Source: Streptomyces sp. F001
GTDB taxonomy: Bacteria; Actinomycetota; Actinomycetes; Streptomycetales; Streptomycetaceae
Reading direction: 5' to 3'
DNA length: 64,000 bases
NCBI RefSeq assembly: GCF_004187715.1
Contig: NZ_QZWF01000001.1
Coordinates: 62,001-126,000 of the forward strand
This document shows positions 30,269 through 39,849 of this stretch, in pieces; position 1 is the first letter of the stretch, and the number at the start of each line of letters is the position of its first letter. A program made the position numbers and the translations under genes. The notes beneath the pieces are model-generated. The model saw only the letters and a program-made list of their open reading frames with translations, did no database searches and had not been told where the DNA came from.

Positions 30269-30934
30269 TCACGGCCACAGCAGCTGACGGCTCCAGCCGT
30301 CCTCCGTACGCCGGTAGGCCAGCCGTACGTGGCGTCGCCGGGCGTCGCCCTGGAAGAACTCCACCTCGTCCGGCTGGAGGCGGTAGAGCGTCCAGGTCGG
30401 CGCCGGGGTGTCGGGGTCGTCCTGAGCCCGGGTCCAGGCCGCCTCGGAGGCGAGGGTGAGTTCCTGGAGGGAGGCGAGGGGTTCGCTCTGGTGGCCCGTG
30501 AGCGCGGCCGCCAGTGCTCCGGTGGAGCGGGCGTGCAGGTCCGCCTGGCCCTCCTCGGCGGGGGCGGTCGTCACCGGGCCCCGGACGCGGATCTGACGTC
30601 CCTGGACGGGCCAGTAGAAGCTCAGGGCCGCGTACGGGCGGGCGGTGAGGTGGCCGCCCTTGCGGCTGGTGACATGCGTGGCGAAGGACCAGCCGTGGGC
30701 GTCGGCGCCGTGCAGCATCACGATGCGTACGTCCGGCCGGCCCTCCTCGTCCGCCGTGGCCAGGGACATGGTGTGCGGCTCGGGCTGGCCCGCCGCCACC
30801 GCCTGCGCGAACCAGCCGGTGAACAGGGGGAGGGGTTCGGCGGGTGCGGTGGCGGGGTCGAACGGCGGCAGCTCGGTGACCTCCGGGTCCCACACCCGCA
30901 GCGACCTCAGCAGCTCATGAAGATCCGGTTCCAT
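30269..30934 (-). CDS. Pyridoxamine 5'-phosphate oxidase-like FMN enzyme
   Basis: 221 residues. FMN split barrel with SLATADEEGRPDVRIVML, HVTSRKGGHLTARPYAALSF YW, GRQIRVRGPV and a C-terminal WTLYRLQPDEVEFFQGDARR RHVRL, the PdxH/PhzG signature. May oxidise PNP/PMP to PLP or act in secondary metabolism as PhzG-like enzymes do. No operator upstream; probably unrelated to the regulon. Confidence 0.85.
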   Translation of the reverse strand: MEPDLHELLRSLRVWDPEVTELPPFDPATAPAEPLPLFTGWFAQAVAAGQPEPHTMSLATADEEGRPDVRIVMLHGADAHGWSFATHVTSRKGGHLTARPYAALSFYWPVQGRQIRVRGPVTTAPAEEGQADLHARSTGALAAALTGHQSEPLASLQELTLASEAAWTRAQDDPDTPAPTWTLYRLQPDEVEFFQGDARRRHVRLAYRRTEDGWSRQLLWP

Positions 30935-30979
30935 GAGCCGAGTATCCCCGCGTCGACGGAGCGCCCACGGAGTGGACCC

Positions 30980-31405
30980 CTACACCGTTCCGAGGTCCGA
31001 GGAGACCCACCGCTCGGGCCGCATGCGGATGATGACGTTCTCGCCGTGGTTCTTCAGGGCGAACTCGACATAGCCGTCGACCTTCTCGGCCGGGAGGTAG
31101 CGGGCGGAGAGCTCCCGGAGCTGTTCGACGGTCGCGGAGGTCGTGTCGACGACCGGGCCCTCGACGGAGACGTAGCGGATGGTGGGTTCGACGCGGTCGA
31201 CCATCAGGGTGAAGCGGCCGGCCGCCTTGATCAGCTGGTGCTTGCGGGAGTCGAGCCCGGTCATGATCCACACGTCACCACCGGGTGCGTACTGGTACCA
31301 GATCGGCACGGTCAGCGGCGCCCTTCCCGCCTCCCCGTTCACCGCGAGCGCGGCGATGTGCGGCTCGGCCAGAAACTGCTCGCGTTCCTCACGGGACAGT
31401 GCCAT
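30980..31405 (-). CDS. PPOX-class split-barrel protein, probably F420 or flavin dependent
   Basis: 141 residues: MALSREEREQFLAEPHIAAL, VPIWYQYAPGGDVWIMTGLD and FTLMVDRVEPTIRYVSVEG are features of small FDOR-B/pyridoxamine oxidase-like proteins of actinobacteria, many of which use F420. Cofactor is inferred from family and from the richness of F420-type enzymes in this window. Confidence 0.8.
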   Translation of the reverse strand: MALSREEREQFLAEPHIAALAVNGEAGRAPLTVPIWYQYAPGGDVWIMTGLDSRKHQLIKAAGRFTLMVDRVEPTIRYVSVEGPVVDTTSATVEQLRELSARYLPAEKVDGYVEFALKNHGENVIIRMRPERWVSSDLGTV

Positions 31406-31556
31406 GTTCGCTCTCCTTCGAGTGCTCCAGGTCCGCGGATTCCGCTTGTCCGTGTCAGCATGCCGCGGGCCGTCCCGTATTCCGGGATGCGCAGCCGGTG
31501 AGTCGACACGGGACGGATTTCAGCCGCGGGCCAGGACGTGCCGACGCAGGACCGGC

Positions 31557-32722
31557 TCACTCACGTCCCAGAACCACCGTCCCCGAGGAGCAGAACCAGC
31601 CCCCCGTCCCCGAGGCACCCCCAGCCGGGGCAGCCCTCCGTCCCTGGGCGCGCACCTGGCGCTCGCCTGCCTCCCCCCGCAACTGCCGCACCGCCTCTCA
31701 CCAGCAGGAACAGCCCGCGCATCCCGGGGTGCCGGCCGACAGACCGCCCCCGTCGGTGTTCACCGGCAGTTCCCCGCCTCGACCCTGAGCCGCCCCTTCT
31801 CCACGAACGCCCCGCCCTCGCCCTTCCCGCAGAAGCCGAGGTCCTCCAGCGTCACCAGGGTCATGTACGTGAACGCGTCGTAGATCTCCGCGAAGTCGAC
31901 CTCCTCCGGGCGCACCCCGGCCCGCTCGAAGGCCAGCCGCCCGCTCACGGCCGCCGGGGACACGGTGAAGTCGGGCCACTCGGACATCGCGGCGTGCGAG
32001 ACGTGCTCGCCGGTGCCGAGGATCCACACCGGAGCCGTACGGCAGTCCCGTACGTACTCCTCGGCGGCCAGCAGCACCGCCGCGCCGCCGTCGGAGCGGA
32101 TGCAGCAGTGGAGCTTGGTGAAGGGGTCGGCGATCAGCGGGCCGGACAGGACGTCGTCGACCGTGATCGGGTCCCGGAACATGGCCTCGGGGTTGAGGGC
32201 TGCGTTCGCCCGCGCCTGGACGGCGACCTCGGCCAACTGCTCGATGGTCGTGCCGTGTTCGATCATGTGGCGGCGGGCAGCCATGGCGTACTTGGCGATC
32301 AGCGTGTGGCCGTAGGGCACCTCGAACTGGAGCGGACCGCGGGCGCCGAAGGAGAGGGTGCCGGTGCGGCGGCCCGCCCTGACGTCCGCGCGGGCCGTCG
32401 AGCCGTAGGCCAGCAGCACCGCGTTCGCATGACCGGCGGCGATCGCGTCGGCCGCGTGGGCCGCCATGACCTCCCAGGTGGAGCCGCCGACCGAGGTGGA
32501 GTCGACCCAGGTCGGGCGCAGGCCCAGGTAGTCGGCCACCTCCACGGGCGCGAGCGTGCCCGTGCCCGCGGAGGCGAAGCCGTCGACCAGCGCGCGGTCC
32601 AGACCCGCGTCGGCGAGGGCCCGGCGGGCGGCCTGGGCGTGCAGGGTGTACGGGGTTGCCTGGTCCACACGGCCGCAGGAGGACAGGGACACGCCCACCA
32701 CGGCGACTCTCCGGGTACGCAT
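31557..32722 (-). pseudogene. Thiolase-like lipid-transfer protein, 3' end frame-broken
   Basis: ATG 32722 gives 320 intact residues of a non-decarboxylating thiolase-fold (Ltp/SCP-X-like) protein: SVGGSTWEVMAAHAADAIAA, PFTKLHCCIRSDGGAAVLL, VDFAEIYDAFTYMTLVTLED. The frame then breaks near 31773 (G run). The usual C-terminus continues in other frames (ELPVNTDGGGLSA; MRGLFLL; EAVRQLRGEAGERQV; GGWFCSSGTVVLGRE) to a stop at 31557, needing about three single-base corrections. Corrected length is about 388 residues. Behind the operator at 32727. Confidence 0.82.
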
Positions 32723-32726
32723 GGAT

Positions 32727-32741
32727 CTGACGGTACATCAG
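32727..32741. promoter_or_regulatory. TetR-type operator, 4 bp from the thiolase-like start
   Basis: CTGACG GTA CATCAG (11/12). On the minus strand it is followed by ATCC then the ATG, the same spacing as at 28738. Confidence 0.78.
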
Positions 32742-32789
32742 ATAGCTGTCCCCCGGCAGGCCTGGGCATCCTCGTCCCGCCGCCCTAAT

Positions 32790-32804
32790 ATGACGCACCG
32801 TCAG
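32790..32804. promoter_or_regulatory. TetR-type operator upstream of acyl-CoA dehydrogenase
   Basis: ATGACG CAC CGTCAG (11/12), 19 bp upstream of the ATG at 32824. Confidence 0.75.
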
Positions 32805-32823
32805 ATCAGGGAGGCCCTCACCC

Positions 32824-34022
32824 ATGGACGCCAGCTTCACCCCCGAGCAGGACGAGATCCGCCGCACCCTCCGTGACCTGCTCCGCCACACCTGCGGCCC
32901 CGAGCAGCTGCGGGCGGCCCTCGACACCCCGGCCGGACACGACCCCCGCCTCTGGACCGACCTCGCCGCCCGCCTCGGCCTGCCCGGCCTCGCGCTGCCC
33001 GAGACCTACGGCGGGGTCGGCTGCTCGGCGACCGAGCTCGCCCTCGCCGCCGAGGAGACCGGCCGGGCGCTCGCCCCCTCCCCCCTCCTCGCACGGCCGT
33101 CCTCGCCGTCCCCTCCTCCTGGCCCTCGCGCGGACGGCCAGCGCGCCGCCTGCTGCCCCGCATCACTCCGGCCGCCTCACCGCCACCCTCGCCGTACCCG
33201 GCGCGCACCTCGCCACCCCTTGCGCTGACCGGCGCCAACCGGGGCGACTGGCGGGCGGCGGCCGGGCGGGCGGCGTGCAGGCGCGGCGCGGGCGGCTGGC
33301 GGTTGTACGGGGAGGTCGGTCAGGTGCTGGACGGGCACAGTGCGGGGCTGCTCGTGGTGGCCGCGCATGCCGGGGGGTTCGCCCGTTCGCGGACCCTGTT
33401 GTTCCTGGTGCCGGGGGATGCCGCTGGGCTGGTCCGCGTACGGCAGACCGCCCTGGACGCGACCCGGCCGCAGGGACGACTGCAACTTCGCGACGTGGCA
33501 GCCGAGTTGCTCGGCGAGGAAGAGGCCGATGTCCTCGCCGCCCTCGCCGCCGTGGGGAACACCGCCGCCGCCGTCCTCGCCGCCGAGGCCGTCGGGGCGG
33601 CCGACCGTGCCCTGGAGCGGACCGTCGGACATGTCGTGCAGCGGGTGCAGTTCGGGCGGGCCATCGGCTCGTTCCAGGCGGTCAAACACCGCCTGGCCGA
33701 CGTGTACGTCCAGGTGCAGGCGGCCCGCTCGGCGGCGTACTACGCGGCCTGGGCGGCCAGCCGCGGTGAGGCCGTCGGCGGGCTCGCCCTCGCCCAGGCC
33801 CTCCAGGCGCTGCGAACCGCCGCGGCCGAGGGAATCCAGCTGCACGGCGGCCTCGGCTTCACGTGGGAGCACGACGCGCACCTGTACTTCAAGCGCGCCG
33901 CCGGCGACGAGCTGCTCTTCGGGCCCGTCCACCGGCTGCGCGCGCACGCCGCCGACGCGGCGGAGCTGTTCGACGGGAGGGCGGCCGCGAACAACATGGC
34001 GGGCGGTGGTCCACTTGGGTGA
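32824..34022 (+). pseudogene. Acyl-CoA dehydrogenase, about three frame breaks
   Basis: The N-terminus from ATG 32824 is a normal acyl-CoA dehydrogenase start (FTPEQDEIRRTLRDLLRHT; LPGLALPETYGGVGCSATEL) with GGAGG-like GGGAGG before it. Frame breaks near 33093, 33111 and 33220, at C-rich runs, split it, and the C-terminal half reads in a third frame from about 33225 (GEVGQVLDGHSAGLLVVAAH; VQRVQFGRAIGSFQAVKHRL; IQLHGGLGFTWEHDAHLYFK) to 34022. Intact length would be about 400 residues. FadE-like small-subunit type of the kind seen in steroid and terpenoid degradation. Sequencing error or real decay cannot be separated here. Confidence 0.82.
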
Positions 34023-34035
34023 ACCACCGCCCGCC
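33998..34035. terminator. Strong hairpin shared by convergent acyl-CoA dehydrogenase and TetR genes
   Basis: GGCGGGCGGTGGT (33998-34010) pairs perfectly with ACCACCGCCCGCC (34023-34035). The acyl-CoA dehydrogenase stop codon (34020-34022) lies in the loop. Likely a bidirectional terminator. Confidence 0.75.
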
Positions 34036-34079
34036 TGACAGGACTTGGGATGGGTAAAAGCGTCTTCCGTTGCTCCGGG

Positions 34080-34727
34080 CTACTTGGTCGGTTTCCGGCC
34101 GGTGATGCCCAGGTGCACCAACAGTGCAAGGTTCGGTTTGAGTTCGGCCTGTTTGACACCCCAGGACTGGAAGCCCTTCTGGTGCGAGGCGACCGCCGCG
34201 AGCATCGCGACGATCGAACCGGCCATCGCCGCAGGGTTCACGTCCTTGTCGACCCGGCCCTTGGACTGCAACTCGGCGACCGCGTCGACCAGGGAGTTGT
34301 TGACCGAGTTCAGGATCTTCATGCGGATCTTGTAGAACCGTTTGTCGCCCTCGGCCGCACCGAGGTCGACGACGCGCAGGATCGCGTCGTTCTTCCGCCA
34401 GAACTCCAGGAAACCGTCGACGAGTTCCTGGGCCGTCTGCCAGCCGGCCTTGCCGGTCCACGAACGGCCCGCCAGCAGCTCCGTCAATCCGGCGCCCTCG
34501 GCGGCCATTTCCTCGGCGATCTCCAGGACGGCGCCCTCGACGTCCGGGAAGTACTGGTAGAAGGTCGCGGGCGAAGTGCCCGCCTTCCTGGCGACATCGA
34601 TGACTTTGACGTCCCGGTAGGGGGAGGAGCTGAGCATCTCGCTGAGGCAGTCGAGCAGCTTCTGCCGGGTCGCCTGCCCACGCCGACCGGCCACGCGGCC
34701 GTCGACGGTACGCACTTGTCCTGTCAT
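34080..34727 (-). CDS. TetR family regulator, candidate master of the operator regulon
   Basis: 215 residues. The N-terminal TetR helix-turn-helix at about residues 18-65 (ATRQKLLDCLSEMLSSSPYR; IDVARKAGTSPATFYQYFPD) is followed by a helical ligand-binding domain. A palindrome half-matching the regulon operator overlaps its own start codon (34721-34735), suggesting autoregulation. It lies between regulon genes and convergent with an acyl-CoA dehydrogenase that carries the operator. By analogy with KstR/FadR-like TetR repressors the ligand may be an acyl-CoA; this is inference. Confidence 0.88.
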   Translation of the reverse strand: MTGQVRTVDGRVAGRRGQATRQKLLDCLSEMLSSSPYRDVKVIDVARKAGTSPATFYQYFPDVEGAVLEIAEEMAAEGAGLTELLAGRSWTGKAGWQTAQELVDGFLEFWRKNDAILRVVDLGAAEGDKRFYKIRMKILNSVNNSLVDAVAELQSKGRVDKDVNPAAMAGSIVAMLAAVASHQKGFQSWGVKQAELKPNLALLVHLGITGRKPTK

Positions 34728-34735
34728 GTCGTCAG
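34721..34735. promoter_or_regulatory. Possible autoregulatory operator over the TetR start codon
   Basis: CTGTCA TGT CGTCAG: right half perfect, left half 4/6 (10/12 overall). The ATG (34727-34725, minus) lies inside it. Confidence 0.5.
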
Positions 34736-34849
34736 CTTACCGAGGGGTGATCGGAGCGCTATTCGGCCGACTGCAAATGGGGTGCACGGGGGAAATGGGG
34801 GTGGTGTGGCTGATGGGCGGGGTGCGTCGAAGGACGTTAGCTTGACAGC

Positions 34850-35584
34850 ATGGCCGAAAATGGGGCATCTGTGCGTGAAGCGGCGTACGCGGAGGGCGTC
34901 CCCTGCTGGGTGGACGCACAGCTCCCCGACGTCGAGGCGGGAAAACGGTTCTACGGTGAGCTCTTCGGGTGGACCTTCGAGGAGTCGTACGGCGGCACCG
35001 TGTGGGCGTACCACGACGGCGAGCCCGTCGCCGGGCTCGCGCACAAGCCGGACGGCCGCCTGCCCACGGTCTGGACAGTGTCCTTCGCGACGCCGGACGC
35101 CGAGGCTCTGTGCCGGCGGATCCTGGCGGCCGACGGCCAGATCGTCACCGCACCGATCCCGGTCGGCGAACTGGGCGTCGCCGCGCTCGCCGCCGACCCC
35201 GAAGGTGCGGTCTTCGGTCTGTGGCAGCCGGGGACGCACCAGGGGTTCGGGCGGCGCCACGAGCCCGGCAGTTTCGCCCGGGTCGAGCTGTACGCCCGCG
35301 ACCCCGAGGCCGCGGGTGCCTTCTACGGGGGCCTGTTCACCGACGCCCTGTTCGGGACGGACGCCGAGCCGGACTTCGGGCGCACCCCGCTCACCGAGGT
35401 CTTCCCGGCCGAGATGCCGCCGCACTTTCTGGTCCACTTCCGAGTCGAGGACTGCGATGCTGCACTCGGGACGGTGAACCGGCTCGGCGGCCGCATCCAG
35501 GCGGGACCGTTCGACACTTCGTACGGAACGGTGGGCGTGGCCTCGGACGACCAGGGGGCCTCGTTCGCGGTGCTACAGCGCTGA
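34850..35584 (+). CDS. VOC family protein, two glyoxalase-like domains
   Basis: 244 residues. Two vicinal-oxygen-chelate domains: residues about 18-125 (VPCWVDAQLPDVEAGKRFYG, ADPEGAVFGLWQPG) and about 135-243 (FARVELYARDPEAAGAFYGG, DDQGASFAVLQ). Such two-domain proteins in Streptomyces resemble hydroxylases or glyoxalase/bleomycin-resistance relatives; no function is assigned. Divergent from the TetR gene with 122 bp between. Confidence 0.85.
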   Translation: MAENGASVREAAYAEGVPCWVDAQLPDVEAGKRFYGELFGWTFEESYGGTVWAYHDGEPVAGLAHKPDGRLPTVWTVSFATPDAEALCRRILAADGQIVTAPIPVGELGVAALAADPEGAVFGLWQPGTHQGFGRRHEPGSFARVELYARDPEAAGAFYGGLFTDALFGTDAEPDFGRTPLTEVFPAEMPPHFLVHFRVEDCDAALGTVNRLGGRIQAGPFDTSYGTVGVASDDQGASFAVLQR

Positions 35585-35762
35585 CGTGCACCTCTTTGTC
35601 GCGCTATAAGGCGAGACACCCGATATGTCGCTGGGTTCGCAACCTGTGGCCCGGACAGGAAGAATCGGGGTGCGTGCCGCCACGGCGGTGCGGTGGTGAG
35701 ACGCTGCACGCGGTCGCGTACATATGTGGGTGACGCGGCTCGTACGGGGAGGTGGCAGGCAA

Positions 35763-38116
35763 GTGGTGGATCAGCTGACGCAGCACGATCCGCGGCGGAT
35801 CGGGCCGTTCGAGGTGCTGGGACGGCTGGGTGCCGGCGGCATGGGGCTGGTCTATCTCGCGCGCTCGGCGTCCGGCCGGCGCGTGGCGATCAAGACCGTC
35901 CGGACGGAGCTCGCCGAGGACCAGCTGTTCCGCGTCCGTTTCACGCGCGAGGTCGAGGCGGCCCGCGCGGTGTCCGGCTTCTACACGGCGGCCGTGGTCG
36001 ACGCCGACCCGCGGGCGGCCGTGCCGTGGCTGGCCACCGCATACGTTCCCGCGCCCTCGCTCGAGGAGATAGTGAACGAGTGCGGGCCGCTCCCGGCCCA
36101 GGCCGTGCGCTGGCTGGCCGCGGGCGTCGCCGAGGCGCTGCAGTCGATCCACGGGGCCGGGCTGGTCCACCGTGACCTCAAGCCCTCGAACGTCCTCGTC
36201 GTCGAGGACGGCCCCCGGGTGATCGACTTCGGTATCGCCTCCGGCGTCTCGAACACCCGTCTGACCATGACGAACGTGGCCGTCGGTACCCCCGCCTACA
36301 TGTCGCCCGAGCAGGCGAAGGACTCCCGCTCCGTCACCGGTGCCAGCGACGTCTTCTCGCTCGGCTCCAAGCTCGTCTTCGCCGCCACCGGCCATCCGCC
36401 CTTCCACGGCGCCAACCCGGTCGAGACCGTCTTCATGCTGCTGCGCGAGGGCCCCGACCTCGAAGGCCTGCCGGACGAGCTGCGCCCGCTGATCGAGTCC
36501 TGTATGCAGATGGACCCCGCGGCCCGCCCCACCCCCCGACCTCCAGGCCCAGCTCGCCCCGCACCTGTTCGGCTCCGGCTCCGACGACAGCGGTACGGCG
36601 TCGGCGTGGCTGCCGAGAAGGCCGTCAGCCTGATCGAGGCCCGCCGGGCGGCCGCCTCCTGTCAGACCCGCCTCCGGCTCGGGCCGCAGCTCCGGCCGGC
36701 CGCACGCCGTGCCGCCCCCGCCGCCCACGCCCCCGTCGTCCCGGCGCCCGCGCCCGCGGCCCCCGTGTCCGCCCCGGTCGGCGCCCCCGACAGCGGCCCG
36801 TACGGCTGGCCGGCGCCGCGGTGCCCATCGGCCCCGGCCCGCGCGTCGCCGACGCCCGTGCCGCCGCCGTCAAGGCGCCCCCGCCCGAGGCGGGCCTGGC
36901 CGCGTCCTGGGCCAAGCCCCGCCCCGGCGTCAACGGCGCCGAACCCGCCGTACCGGCGCCGCAGCCCGCACCCCCGGAGAACCCGGCCGGCTGGCGCCCC
37001 TGGCGGTTCCGTATGTCCAACGACGTCTGGGGCACTCCGGCCGTCGCCGACGACCTCGTCTACGTCACCTCCTTCGAGGTGCACGCCCTGGACGTGGCCA
37101 CCGGCCGGCGCCGCTTCAAGACCCGGGACGTGGCCTGGTCGATGGCGGTCGCCGACGGACGGATCCACGCCTCCGACGGCCCCACCCTCTTCGCCCTGGA
37201 CGCCCGCGAGGGCGCCGACTTGTGGCGGCTGTCGACGGACGCCTGGGTGTACTCCCTGAAGGCCGACCGCGGCACCGTCGTCACCGGCACCCGCGGCGGG
37301 GGCGTGCAGGCCTGGGAGGCCGCCAGCGGCCAGAAGCTGTGGGAGATCACCGGCTGCCAGAGCGACTTCGAGTCCCCGGAGGCCGGGCCGGCCCTGCACG
37401 ACGGCACGGTGTACGTCTGGCAGGACGCCCGGCTGCGCGCCCTGGACGCCCGCACCGGCGACGAGCGCTGGTCGTACCCGATCGGCGACGCGGCCTCCTG
37501 CGGCGGCGTACCGGTCCGTGTCGCCCCCGCATCCGACGGATACGTGTACGTGTCCGCGGGCACCCGCGTCCTCGCCGTCGACGTGGCCGGCGGGCACGTG
37601 CGCTGGCACTTCGAGGCCCCCGCGGTCTTCCTCTCCCCGCCCGCCTTCGCGCCCGGCCCCGCGGTCACCGGCGGCGGCGTCTACCTCGCCGACTACCTCG
37701 GCACGGTGTACGCCCTCGACGCCGCCGACGGCCGCGACCGCTGGCGTATCGCCACCGAGTCGCGGGCGTCCACCGAACCGGTCCTGGTGGCCGCCGGTCA
37801 CGTCCACGTCGGCAGCGGCACCGGCCTGTACACGCTGGACGCGGTCACCGGCACCCCCAAGTGGCGTTTCCAGGCGGGCGGCGACATCGTGGGCGCACCG
37901 TCGGTCGCCGAGGGACGTATCCACTTCGGCTCCACCGACCACCTGCTGTACACCCTGAAGGCCGACGACGGCCGACTGCGCTGGAAACTCGCCACCGGCG
38001 GCGAGATCACCGGTTCCCCGGTCGTCAAGGACGGCATCGTGTACGCGTGCAGCAAGGACCGCTGCGTGTACGCGCTGGACGCGGAGAAGGGCACGGGCAC
38101 GGCCCGCACCGCCTAG
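35763..38116 (+). pseudogene. Serine/threonine protein kinase with C-terminal PQQ-type beta-propeller, frame breaks
   Basis: GTG 35763 begins a Hanks-type kinase: Gly loop [15 protein letters not shown], Lys in VAIKTV, catalytic [18 protein letters not shown], and APE-region [10 protein letters not shown]. After MDPAARPTP the frame breaks near 36537, the linker [15 protein letters not shown] reads in another frame, returns near 36617, and breaks again near 36817. From there to 38116 lies a Pro/Ala linker and about seven PQQ-like propeller blades ([30 protein letters not shown]). Corrected length is about 785 residues. No transmembrane helix is seen, so cytosolic. The three breaks are in G/C runs. 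Confidence 0.85.
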
Positions 38117-38309
38117 GGCCTGTCCGGCGGATCATGCCGCAGACGCGGGTTCCGGCACGCCCTCCCCCACGCTCGGCTTCGCTCGAGCGGGGGGACCCTC
38201 ATCGCGTCGACGCCCTCCTCCGCCTTGCAGCTGGACGCACCAGAACCCGCTCACCTGCGCTATCAGGGTGTGGTCGATTTCCTGCGACCTGATCCGCCGG
38301 ACAGGCCCT
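38115..38309. mobile_element. 195-bp MITE with perfect 20-bp terminal inverted repeats
   Basis: Ends AGGGCCTGTCCGGCGGATCA (38115-38134) and its exact reverse complement (38290-38309). No transposase fits inside; an internal hairpin (CCCCCACGCTCGGCTTCGCT and CGAGCGGGGGG, 38166-38196) is present. The left end overlaps the TAG stop of the kinase gene (38114-38116). No clear target duplication. TIRs look like those of IS5-group Streptomyces elements, by memory only. Confidence 0.85.
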
Positions 38310-38478
38310 GGTGCCGCGGGACGGCCGTCGTACCAGGCGCACGGAAGGGTTCCTGACGGCGGCCGTCGCTCGGGCGAGCAACCGGTCTTCACCGTGCTCA
38401 TACCCGACGCTACAGCGGGTGCGTGACGGTCGCCAGGCGGTGACATGGCCGTGACAGAAGATCCAGTAGCGTGACGGC

Positions 38479-39072
38479 ATGGATCTTCGGGGGCGCACAC
38501 TCAAACTCACGGCGATGGCGGCGTTGGTGGTCCTGACGCTGACCGGTTTCTCGACGGGACGCGGCCACGGTAACGGCAGTGGCGGCGGCGACGGCGGGGG
38601 AGGGGGCGGTTGCAGCAGCTCCAGCCAGGACCACGACAGTTCGTCGTCGACGTCCGGTGGAGGTACCTGGTCGGGCACGGACGACGACGATGACGACTAC
38701 GGCGGTACGTCCGGCAGCAGCGGCTACAACGACTCCTACGGTGACGACAACACCGGCTCCTCCGGCTCCTCCGGCTCCTCGGGCTCCGCCGAGACGCTGC
38801 AGAACGCCTCGGTGAAGCCGGTCAAGTGCGTCACCGGCAAGGCCCCGTACTCCAGGGTCGAGATCACCAACCCCAACGCGAGCACCGCCACCTTCGCCGT
38901 CGACGTCACCTTCGAGAACCGGGCGGGCGGCACCGTCAAGCAGGAGACCTGGTTCCTCGAAGTGCCCGGCCGCGACAAGCTCACCGTCGACATCGAGTCG
39001 AGCAACAGAAGCCGCGCCGCCGAAGTGACCGGCTGCGACGTCGACGAGGTCGCCGAGCCGGACACGCCCTAG
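38479..39072 (+). CDS. Secreted low-complexity Gly/Ser/Asp-rich protein
   Basis: 197 residues. N-terminal signal peptide (basic start, then LTAMAALVVLTLTGFS). Residues about 30-110 are Gly/Ser runs and poly-Asp; the C-terminal 85 residues form a compact beta-rich domain (ASVKPVKCVTGKAPYSRVEI; FAVDVTFENRAGGTVKQETW) with two cysteines that could pair. Similar FxLD-like extracellular domains occur in streptomycete lipoproteins, but there is no clear lipobox. Function unknown. Confidence 0.7.
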   Translation: MDLRGRTLKLTAMAALVVLTLTGFSTGRGHGNGSGGGDGGGGGGCSSSSQDHDSSSSTSGGGTWSGTDDDDDDYGGTSGSSGYNDSYGDDNTGSSGSSGSSGSAETLQNASVKPVKCVTGKAPYSRVEITNPNASTATFAVDVTFENRAGGTVKQETWFLEVPGRDKLTVDIESSNRSRAAEVTGCDVDEVAEPDTP

Positions 39073-39075
39073 CCC

Positions 39076-39849
39076 TCACCGCGTCCGGTGTTCCCGGCGC
39101 CGGCCGCGGAACAGCTCCGTCTGCAGCTCCGCCGGCGCATTGCCCAGCGCGATCAGCGCCGGCGCCTGCGCGAACGCCGTCGCCAGGGCCGCCTCCCGGG
39201 CCGCCCACAGGGCCCGCACGGTCCCCTGGACGGCCTCAGGAGGGTACCCGGCGAGCACGGTGGCGCAGGCGGTCGCCGCTGCCAATGCCTCGCCGGACGG
39301 GGTGACTTCGGACACCAGCCCCACCTCGTACGCCCGCCGCGCCGAGATCCGCTCCGCGGTACCCATGAGCGCCATCCGGGCGACCTCCCCGTACGGCATC
39401 CGCTGCGCCAGCAGCATCGACTCGTACGCACTGACCATGCCGTACGTGGTGTGCGGGTCGAAGAAACTCGCGCTCGTCCCGGCGATGACGAACTCCGCCT
39501 CCCCGAGCAGATAGAACGCCCCGCCGCAGGCCATTCCCTCCACGGCCGCGACGACCGGCTTCCACAGGTCGTTCGCCTTCGGCCCCACGCTCAGCAACGG
39601 ATCGTCCGCCATGTACGGCGAGTTGGGCTGGGGAACCTCGGCGCTTCGGTCGACGCCGGTGCAGAAGGCCCGCTCCCCGGCCCCGGTGAGGACGACGGCC
39701 CGCACGGAGTCGTCGTACCGGAACTCCCCCCACGCAGCGGAGAGTTCGCCGGCCAGGGCGAGATCGATGGCGTTGAGCCGCTCGGGCCGGTCGAGGGTGA
39801 CGACGGCGACGCCGGTGTCCTTGTCGGCGGTGACCCGCAGGCCGCTCAT
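39076..39849 (-). CDS. Enoyl-CoA hydratase/isomerase family protein
   Basis: 257 residues. Crotonase fold: VVTLDRPERLNAIDLALAGE, oxyanion segment ERAFCTGVDRSAEV, VVAAVEGMACGGAFYLLGEA; a Phe-rich FFDPHTTYGMVSAYE replaces the usual Glu-loop, so typical hydratase Glu positions need checking. ATG 39849 overlaps the DUF35 stop by ATGA. Third gene of the ltp-DUF35-ech operon. Confidence 0.87.
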   Translation of the reverse strand: MSGLRVTADKDTGVAVVTLDRPERLNAIDLALAGELSAAWGEFRYDDSVRAVVLTGAGERAFCTGVDRSAEVPQPNSPYMADDPLLSVGPKANDLWKPVVAAVEGMACGGAFYLLGEAEFVIAGTSASFFDPHTTYGMVSAYESMLLAQRMPYGEVARMALMGTAERISARRAYEVGLVSEVTPSGEALAAATACATVLAGYPPEAVQGTVRALWAAREAALATAFAQAPALIALGNAPAELQTELFRGRRREHRTR

